From: Tenderia sp965602225
Lineage (GTDB): Bacteria > Pseudomonadota > Gammaproteobacteria > Tenderiales > Tenderiaceae
Length of the DNA stretch: 9,517 bases
Assembly (NCBI GenBank): GCA_965602225.1
Contig: CBFCYE010000060.1
Span: 1-9,517 of the forward strand
Reading direction: 5' to 3'
Shown here piece by piece: positions 4,543 to 9,517 of the stretch; the stretch's first letter is position 1, and every line of letters starts with the position of its first letter. The notes below the pieces were generated by a model. The model searched no databases, was not told the origin of the DNA, and saw nothing but the letters and a program-made list of their open reading frames with translations. The position numbers were made by a program, and so were the translations under genes.

Positions 4543-5151
4543 ATGACAACAGTATCGGCGGTGTTATTGGCAGCAGGTGAGTCGCGTCGCATGGGCGAGG
4601 TCAACAAGCTGGAGTTGCTGGTTGATGGTATGCCTTTATTGCGTCGTACTGCAGAGATTCTGCAGGCCTCTGATTTGCAGGAAATTGTTGTTGTGTTGGG
4701 GCACCAGGCTGACAAGGCCGGTGCCATCCTCGAAGGTATGCCGTTAACTTTTGTCTATAACGAAAACTATCTCGATGGCCAGGCGAGCTCGGTTTATCAG
4801 GGGCTGTTATCGCTGTCGCAGCCTTGTGACGGGGTGATGATTTGCCTGTCGGATCAACCATTACTGCAGACTGAAGATGTAAATGCTCTGATCGGTGCCT
4901 TCGGTAAACGTAGTCATGGTTCGGTGTTGGTGCCTACCTATCAAGGCAAACGCGGAAATCCTATTATTATCGACTATCAGCAGCGCCAGGATATTTTGAA
5001 TGGTGAACGTAATCTGGGGTGTAAAAATCTGATAGAAGACAATCCCGAATTGGTTAGTAGTTTTGAAATGAGCAACAACCACGTGGTGGTTGATCTCGAT
5101 ACCCCTGAAGAGTATGCCGCATTGACGGGCGGTGAGGTCGCTGTCTCATAA
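4543..5151 (+). CDS. mocA: MocA-like molybdenum cofactor cytidylyltransferase
   Basis: The product is a 202-residue cytoplasmic nucleotidyltransferase of the MobA/MocA fold. It is expected to transfer CMP (or a related nucleotide) to molybdopterin for xanthine-dehydrogenase-type enzymes. Landmarks are the nucleotide-binding LLAAGESRRMG (8-18) with Lys22, GQASSVYQGL (79-88), the metal-binding LSDQP (102-106), KRGNP (136-140), and VDLDTPEEY (183-191). These agree better with MocA-like proteins than with MobA, which has a shorter GG(L/K) start motif. CTP specificity is inferred. AAAGG (4529-4533) lies nine bases upstream of the ATG. No molybdoenzyme gene or xdhC-type chaperone is adjacent, so its client enzyme must lie elsewhere. 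Related nucleotidyltransferases acting on other substrates remain possible. Confidence 0.82.
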   Translation: MTTVSAVLLAAGESRRMGEVNKLELLVDGMPLLRRTAEILQASDLQEIVVVLGHQADKAGAILEGMPLTFVYNENYLDGQASSVYQGLLSLSQPCDGVMICLSDQPLLQTEDVNALIGAFGKRSHGSVLVPTYQGKRGNPIIIDYQQRQDILNGERNLGCKNLIEDNPELVSSFEMSNNHVVVDLDTPEEYAALTGGEVAVS

Positions 5152-5159
5152 GTCCACCA

Positions 5160-5189
5160 AGCGTGCCTCAATCACTTGTGGGGCACGCT
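5160..5189 (+). terminator. Hairpin after the mocA-like gene, weak terminator
   Basis: AGCGTGCC (5160-5167) pairs with GGCACGCT (5182-5189), a perfect 8-bp stem nine bases after the stop codon. No T run follows, so it may protect the transcript end or act with Rho rather than terminate by itself. Confidence 0.45.
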
Positions 5190-5518
5190 CACGCTTGCCC
5201 ATCAAACAATTCTTCACTTTACGTGTGCCCCATACCGAATTGACAAGTTGCGTGTTTACATCCATTCTCCTCTGAAGGTGTATTGTCAATGCACCTTATT
5301 TTAGCCTTGAAAAGACGTATTTATACTTGACTATTTTTATCAGGATTCTCTCTAAATGCCACGCAAGAGCATAGAGAGTTCGTGATTTGTGGCTGGCAAT
5401 AGCCACCATGTTTTCTGCTAGCTGGGGAGCTGGCATATTCGGTACCGACAAAGCAAAAGGATTTACAAAGCTTGGTATTACGTCGGGACTATGGGGAAGT
5501 TGGGGGAAGGTTGTAGCA
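5190..5518. other. Upstream region of the DoxX-like gene
   Basis: About 330 bases without a convincing gene. A second weak hairpin, AAGGTG (5275-5280) with CACCTT (5292-5297), lies in the left part. TTGACT (5327-5332) followed after 18 bases by TCTAAA (5351-5356) is a plausible but imperfect promoter for the pair downstream. An open frame extends upstream of the DoxX-like start from 5387, but it encodes a stretch without family character. Confidence 0.4.
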
Positions 5519-6460
5519 ATGAAGTTTCTAGCAGGTTCGTTTTTTATTGTACTCATAAGTTTTAGCCAAAGTGCATCAGCGCATTTGAAGTGGTTTGCTG
5601 TTGATGATCATAGAATTAATCTCAGCGAATATTATTCCGCATACTACAACGAACTTTTTATCGGCGGGCTACTTTGTTGTCTACTGGTTGGTGTCGCCGT
5701 TTGGATAAATAAAAACCTGACATTTGTAATACAGCCACCGCCTGACGCGAAAAAATATATCGTTCGCGCTTTCTCAATCTTAATCGGTTTGTCCCTGTTA
5801 TACGCCTCTTACAACGAGTCCATAATCGCCGCTCATTATCTTGTTTCGAGTCGTACCCTGGTGTTCCTGCAATATGCTCAGGCTATTGTTGCCTTGATGC
5901 TGATATTCAATCTGTTTCCTAAGAGTGCAGCAAGCGTCCTTATACTCATCTATACCATTCTTGCAACGCAGGTGGGTTTGCTCGAAGTATTGGATTACAT
6001 AAATATTATTGGTATTGCCGCATATTTAATTCTGTCGAATAGTAAAGATGAAAATCAGCAGGCCTTTGCAGTTCCTGCGCTAAGAGTCATAACCGGTTTC
6101 ACCCTGGTTATACTGGCATTTTCAGAAAAGCTGCTAAATCCTGATATTGGTATACGCTTCCTTACCCTTAATGACTGGAACTTCATGCAGGCCATTGGAA
6201 TTACAGGTTATACCAATGAACTTTTTATATTGTCTGCCGGGCTGGTTGAACTACTGATTGGCGTTGTATTTATGCTGGGTTTGCTGACACGAATAAATAC
6301 CTTGGTATTGCTTGCATTCATGATTACATCCAATGTCGCATTTATGATCCAAAGTTCAAATGCAGAGGCCGTAACGGAGCTAGCAGGGCATGCGCCCATT
6401 CTCGCAATTGCATTAATATTACTGATGTCTGGCGCAGGACATAAATGGAAAATCGCATGA
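5519..6460 (+). CDS. DoxX-like integral membrane protein, mature N-terminal His
   Basis: Counting from the Met at 5519, the protein has 313 residues. A typical signal peptide (1-21) ends SASA, so the mature protein would begin HLKWFAVDD. About eight membrane segments follow. The C-terminal half carries DoxX-type features: GFTLVILAFSEKLLNPD (193-209), GLVELLIGVVFMLGLLTR (241-258) and GHAPILAIALILL (290-302). DoxX-like proteins are a broad family, some linked to quinone or thiol redox chemistry; the activity here is unknown. I chose 5519 over the earlier in-frame 5387 because GGAAGG lies eight bases before it and the signal peptide follows at once. The stop overlaps the next gene's start (ATGA), so the two are translationally coupled. 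The gene is visibly more AT-rich than its neighbours. Confidence 0.75.
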   Translation: MKFLAGSFFIVLISFSQSASAHLKWFAVDDHRINLSEYYSAYYNELFIGGLLCCLLVGVAVWINKNLTFVIQPPPDAKKYIVRAFSILIGLSLLYASYNESIIAAHYLVSSRTLVFLQYAQAIVALMLIFNLFPKSAASVLILIYTILATQVGLLEVLDYINIIGIAAYLILSNSKDENQQAFAVPALRVITGFTLVILAFSEKLLNPDIGIRFLTLNDWNFMQAIGITGYTNELFILSAGLVELLIGVVFMLGLLTRINTLVLLAFMITSNVAFMIQSSNAEAVTELAGHAPILAIALILLMSGAGHKWKIA

Positions 6461-7008
6461 ATAACGCCAATATATCGCTTAAAAGTATTATTCAACCAGG
6501 CACACAGAGAGACCTTTTGTTTTTAGGCCTAATGGTGATTTTTGTTTTTAACAGCATGCCCGTCACAATCATGGGTAATGAGAATGCAGCTGAATATTTC
6601 TTTGCCGACAGAAATACAAAAGTCATACACAGTGTTAGTAACTGCTTAAGTCCATATCAACCCTGTATAGTTGAATTAGATGAAAATAGCCGCCTAAGCG
6701 TAACGATGCCAGCGTTAGTGTCGGTTGCCGATGACTTTGACGTATCAGCCAAAATTACAGGCGTCGAAGCAGAGCAGGTAACGGTGACTTTCAAAGGGGT
6801 TACTCATTCTCACGGTTTGCTGCCACAAACGATGAAAGAAACTAAGCCAAATGATTTTCAGGTAAATGGTTTTTTGAGCTTTTGCGGATACAAAAAAATG
6901 GATTGGCTGGCATGGGTAAGCGTATACACGGAACGAACAATATATGAAGTCTCGTTTGCCTTTGAATCAGTAGACTCGCGGGTTGATGTGGCGCTGATAG
7001 ACCAGTAA
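6457..7008 (+). CDS. Membrane-anchored extracytoplasmic protein with Cys/His residues
   Basis: The ATGA overlap with the upstream gene sets the start at 6457 (183 residues); an in-frame ATG four codons earlier is less likely. A single membrane segment (about 19-39) places the remainder outside the cytoplasm. The outer domain has Cys63 and Cys70 (NCLSPYQPC), a beta-rich part, FKGVTHSHG (112-120) with His117 and His119, and FCGYKKMDWLAWV (142-154) with Cys143. The layout recalls, from memory, small periplasmic proteins of the FixH/YtkA or copper-handling type, in which a similar place holds F-x-M-x-G-M-x-M and a later Cys before a Trp. The homology is tentative. With the DoxX-like partner it likely forms one envelope unit, possibly metal- or redox-related. 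Confidence 0.65.
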   Translation: MNNANISLKSIIQPGTQRDLLFLGLMVIFVFNSMPVTIMGNENAAEYFFADRNTKVIHSVSNCLSPYQPCIVELDENSRLSVTMPALVSVADDFDVSAKITGVEAEQVTVTFKGVTHSHGLLPQTMKETKPNDFQVNGFLSFCGYKKMDWLAWVSVYTERTIYEVSFAFESVDSRVDVALIDQ

Positions 7009-7258
7009 GCACTCGCGGTCTTATAGCGGATTTTTCCAGGATTATCTGTATAGCCACAATTCGAACAGCCGAATATTCACGGCAGCTCATTGCCGTAATC
7101 TGAACCGCAGCTTACGTGCTTTGCGGCTAGGCTATGGTTTTATGTGAGCATAGTCTGCCCTAATGGCTAGCTTGCACTTTTTATATGCAGACTGTTTTCA
7201 ATGGAGATCGCGGTAATGAGTGAGGTTGGGTGTTCAAGTCGGCAGCGGCTGTAAACGG
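7009..7258. other. Hairpin-containing intergenic gap
   Basis: No gene is apparent between the two convergent transcripts. Two inverted repeats are visible: ACGGCA (7079-7084) with TGCCGT (7091-7096), and CCGCA (7105-7109) with TGCGG (7122-7126), the latter extended inward by AGC/GCT with one bulge. Neither is followed by a T run. They may mark the end of the DoxX-like operon transcript or be a dispersed repeat. Confidence 0.4.
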
Positions 7259-7285
7259 GGGGTGGCGCAAAATATGCGCCACCCC
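7259..7285 (-). terminator. Strong hairpin after the lipoprotein gene
   Basis: GGGGTGGCGC (7259-7268) pairs perfectly with GCGCCACCCC (7276-7285) around AAAATAT. It lies just past the stop of the leftward lipoprotein gene. Neither side has a proper T run, so termination is likely but not of the textbook form. Confidence 0.6.
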
Positions 7286-7292
7286 GGTGGTG

Positions 7293-8015
7293 TTAATTTT
7301 GTTTGCGTAGCTGCGTCGCTATATGTGAGGCGATGCTATTAATAGCATCTTGCAGGCCAGCGAGCACCACCTTATCTCCGGCTTCAAAAATAGCCTCTTT
7401 ATTATCAAACTTGTATTCTTCCGCAGCTTCCAGGTCGGTGCCGCTCATAATGGGGTTGTGATAACCATGCATCAGGGTTTCCTGGTAGATTACATCGCTA
7501 TTGCTGGTGGCATGCATGGAGATCATGGCGCGTGCTTCCGGCCGCCACTCGGGCGAAAACATAAAGTGCTCAGTGACATAGCCGGCGTTGCTGACGACAA
7601 TATCAATTAGGGCATCGGCGCCCTCGGTGTTGATACCGCTATAGTCTTCGAATAATTCATTTTCGGCCCTTTCAACATTGATGATGTTGACCTTAAAGCC
7701 TGACTTTTCCAACTGGGTAGCAATTTCGGTAGTGAGCTGATTGCCGAAGACAAAGTTGTTTTCTGTGGTCACGCCTTCAATGCTTTTTACAGCTTCTTTG
7801 CCATTGACTGCGATCGTGATTGCACCAATGACGCCCAGGCCTCCGACCGGGCTACCCAGGTTTATTATTCGGTAAGGTGGCTCGGGAATACTCAGCAGCG
7901 CAACGCTCTTGACCTGATTGACGGCTTCGGGTTTGAGCACCATATTGGTGCCGCCACAGCCACCTAGTGCGGCAAGGATCAGGATCATGGGGATAGCTAG
8001 TATTTTTCTGAACAT
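7293..8015 (-). CDS. Uncharacterised lipoprotein
   Basis: The 240-residue product begins with a basic Met-Phe-Arg-Lys, a hydrophobic run, and the lipobox LGGC with Cys20, so it should be lipidated after signal peptidase II cleavage. Asn-free positions after Cys (Gly-Gly-Thr) do not suggest inner-membrane retention, and outer-membrane sorting is likely. The mature part starts with VKSVALLSIPEPPYRI (36-51), a beta strand pattern seen in several lipoprotein families that share a nucleotide- or sugar-binding-like fold. A Gly-rich hydrophobic stretch (54-70) and a helix with QLTTEIATQLEKSGF (92-106) follow. I cannot name the family. The start has AGGGAGAA upstream on the minus strand. It is transcribed away from yebC, with its promoter somewhere in 8016-8100. 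Confidence 0.85.
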   Translation of the reverse strand: MFRKILAIPMILILAALGGCGGTNMVLKPEAVNQVKSVALLSIPEPPYRIINLGSPVGGLGVIGAITIAVNGKEAVKSIEGVTTENNFVFGNQLTTEIATQLEKSGFKVNIINVERAENELFEDYSGINTEGADALIDIVVSNAGYVTEHFMFSPEWRPEARAMISMHATSNSDVIYQETLMHGYHNPIMSGTDLEAAEEYKFDNKEAIFEAGDKVVLAGLQDAINSIASHIATQLRKQN

Positions 8016-8118
8016 CGGTTTCTCCCTGGATTTTTGTTGTTGGTTTCACAGGCTTTATCGGGTGGCTGTTAGCGAACTTTAGATAGTGCTCTGCCGCTTA
8101 AGTTTTGCCCCTCAGAAA

Positions 8119-8127
8119 TGCTAGACT
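8119..8127 (+). promoter_or_regulatory. Possible extended -10 element for yebC
   Basis: TGC followed by TAGACT makes an extended -10 about 45 bases before the yebC start. No good -35 lies at the usual distance, which extended -10 promoters tolerate. This is a weak call. Confidence 0.35.
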
Positions 8128-8172
8128 CTGCTTAGTTCCAAGCAAAATAGATTTAGTGACAACGAGGAAAGC

Positions 8173-8919
8173 ATGGCAGGACATAGTAAGTGGGCCAACA
8201 TCCGCCACCGCAAAGGTGCGCAGGATGCCAAGCGGGGCAAAATTTTCAGTAAATTGATCCGTGAGATCACTGTCGCTGCTAAGATGGGTGGGGGGGATCC
8301 TGCCGCTAATCCACGCTTGCGTACTGCAATAGATAAGGCCTTGAGCGCGAATATGACCCGCGATACGGTCGAGCGTGCGGTGAAGCGTGGTTCTGGCGAT
8401 ACCGAAGGCGAGAATTACGAAGAGCTGTGTTATGAGGGGTATGGTGCTGCCGGCGTGGCGGTGATGGTGGACTGCCTCACCGACAACAAAAATCGTACCG
8501 TCAGCGAGGTGCGTCATGCTTTTAGCAAACGTGGTGGTAATCTGGGTACGGATGGTTCGGTCTCTTATCTGTTCACCAAGCAGGGCATTATCAGCTATGC
8601 CGCTGGTGTCGATGAAGACCAGATTATGGAAACTGCATTAGAGGCGGGTGCCGAGGATGTGGTGACCCATGATGATGGTTCCGTTGATGTCATTACCACG
8701 CCGGAGGCCTTTGTTGATGTTAAGGAGGCGATGGTCGCCGCCGGACTGGAACCGGAAAATGCCGATATAACCATGACCGCCAGCACCTCATTGGAGTTGG
8801 GGCTGGAAGATGCGGAGAAGGTGATGGGCTTGATCGATATGCTGGAAGATCTGGATGATGTGCAAAACGTCTATACCAATGCTGATTTCTCTGCCGAGAT
8901 AATGGAACAGCTTGCTTAA
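8173..8919 (+). CDS. yebC: YebC/PmpR-family protein
   Basis: The 248-residue product has the family's typical full length and its invariant N terminus, MAGHSKWANIRHRKGAQDAK, followed by the Gly-rich MGGGDPAANPRLR (38-50) and the NKNRT segment (105-109). Members have been described as DNA-binding regulators, and more recently YebC-type proteins have been linked to relief of ribosome stalling at polyproline; which role applies here cannot be told. GAGGAAAG lies immediately before the ATG. It heads the yebC-ruvC-ruvA order that is usual in gammaproteobacteria, with an 18-base gap to ruvC. Confidence 0.97.
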   Translation: MAGHSKWANIRHRKGAQDAKRGKIFSKLIREITVAAKMGGGDPAANPRLRTAIDKALSANMTRDTVERAVKRGSGDTEGENYEELCYEGYGAAGVAVMVDCLTDNKNRTVSEVRHAFSKRGGNLGTDGSVSYLFTKQGIISYAAGVDEDQIMETALEAGAEDVVTHDDGSVDVITTPEAFVDVKEAMVAAGLEPENADITMTASTSLELGLEDAEKVMGLIDMLEDLDDVQNVYTNADFSAEIMEQLA

Positions 8920-8937
8920 CCTCGGCGAGCATTGTTA

Positions 8938-9438
8938 ATGGCTCTGCGTATCCTCGGTATTGATCCTGGTTCTCGCATTACCGGTTTTGGTGTGATCGAG
9001 ATCGTGCAGGGCAAGGCTATCTATGTCACCAGCGGCTGCATTCGGGTGCAGGGCAAGGCCTTGCCTGAGCGGCTTAAATCCATTTTTGATAGCGTCAGTC
9101 AGATCGTTGCCGATTATTGTCCGGATCAGCTGGCGATTGAGCAGGTGTTTGTCAAAAACAATGTTGATTCGGCGCTTAAGTTGGGCCAGGCTCGCGGTGC
9201 GGCTATTTGTGCGGGAATGACTCGTGATCTGGAAGTGTTTGAATACACCCCGACCCAGATCAAAAAGGCGGTTGTGGGTAAGGGCCATGCCGATAAGGCG
9301 CAGATGCAGTTTATGGTGCGGGCTGTTTTGAAGCTGCCCGGTCTGCCGCAGGAAGATGCCGCCGATGCCCTGGCCTGCGCCCTGTGTCACCACCATACCC
9401 ATGAAACTTTAAGTTACGTAAAAGAGGGAAGCCTGTGA
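8938..9438 (+). CDS. ruvC: Holliday junction endonuclease RuvC
   Basis: RuvC cuts Holliday junctions symmetrically together with the RuvAB branch-migration motor. The 166-residue product keeps the RNase-H-like catalytic set: Asp9 in GIDPGSRITGFG, Glu69 in AIEQVF, and Asp140 and Asp143 in QEDAADALACA, with the usual VGKGHADKAQM segment (113-123). The ATG at 8938 is preferred to a TTG two codons earlier because it places the ILGIDPG motif at the standard distance. The ribosome binding site is poor, which suggests some coupling to yebC. The TGA stop overlaps the GTG of ruvA. Confidence 0.97.
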   Translation: MALRILGIDPGSRITGFGVIEIVQGKAIYVTSGCIRVQGKALPERLKSIFDSVSQIVADYCPDQLAIEQVFVKNNVDSALKLGQARGAAICAGMTRDLEVFEYTPTQIKKAVVGKGHADKAQMQFMVRAVLKLPGLPQEDAADALACALCHHHTHETLSYVKEGSL

Positions 9439-9517
9439 TTGGTCGCCTACGCGGTAAGTTGATTGTTAAACGTGCGCCGCAGTTGTTGGTGGATGTGAAT
9501 GGCGTCGGTTATGAGGT
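9435..9517 (+). CDS. ruvA: Holliday junction helicase subunit RuvA, partial
   Basis: Only the first 27 codons are in the window. They begin with GTG in a GTGA overlap with the ruvC stop and encode MIGRLRGKL followed by a strand ending VDVNGVGYEV, the standard N-terminal OB-fold start of RuvA. The protein tetramer binds the junction and loads the RuvB motor. GAGGGAAG, nine bases upstream, is the ribosome binding site. The gene is truncated by the window edge, not by mutation. Confidence 0.95.
   Translation, partial: MIGRLRGKLIVKRAPQLLVDVNGVGYE

Noticed and set aside
4374..4580. Arg-rich open frame starting with TTG, including a possible ATG at 4470
   Set aside because: It overlaps the start of the mocA-like gene in another frame, has no ribosome binding site at either start, and its basic character follows from GC-rich leader sequence.
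5387..5518. N-terminal extension of the DoxX-like protein by 44 residues
   Set aside because: A good ribosome binding site and a complete signal peptide mark the start at 5519; the upstream residues would bury the signal peptide.

Overview
The window looks like a gammaproteobacterial chromosome of roughly balanced base composition. The right end carries yebC-ruvC-ruvA in the usual gammaproteobacterial order. Two genes carry the DUF4124 motif, common in this class, and an arsR-arsM arsenic-methylation pair is present. Genus cannot be assigned from the sequence alone.

Layout. Positions 1-1890 are an accessory island. Two inverted copies of a long dispersed repeat (1-180 and 1684-1890) bracket a second hairpin repeat (236-306), a miniature DUF4124 gene that ends inside that repeat (303-440), and two AT-rich genes read leftwards. 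Those two genes have the architecture of integron gene cassettes. Each begins with a core-site sequence (GTTAGAGGC or GTTATGCC) whose exact reverse complement recurs just after its stop codon, at the head of an attC-like site. One cassette encodes a small membrane protein with a Gly-rich tail, the other a soluble protein with an R-D-x4-H motif like that of HEPN RNases. No integron integrase is in the window, so this is either a cluster of attC sites lacking an integrase or the end of a larger array. Immediately upstream of the first cassette lie four degenerate 16-bp dyad units spaced about 20 bp apart.

Positions 1951-3306 hold the arsenic module: a strong promoter, an apparently leaderless ArsR-family repressor with a dyad over its start codon, the ArsM methyltransferase, and a strong bidirectional terminator shared with a convergent gene for an unrecognised 93-residue protein (3324-3605). 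A DUF4124 envelope protein (3817-4320), a foldable leader, and a MocA-like molybdopterin cytidylyltransferase (4543-5151) follow.

Positions 5519-7008 carry a visibly more AT-rich, translationally coupled pair: a DoxX-like membrane protein whose predicted mature form starts with histidine, and a membrane-anchored extracytoplasmic protein with conserved-looking Cys and His residues. A hairpin-rich gap, a leftward lipoprotein gene (7293-8015), and the housekeeping yebC-ruvC-ruvA block complete the window.

The most unusual parts are the cassette pair with its upstream phased repeats, the inverted repeats with exchanged internal hairpins, and the DoxX-like/His-Cys protein pair. All functional statements are from reading the sequence; no database search was run.
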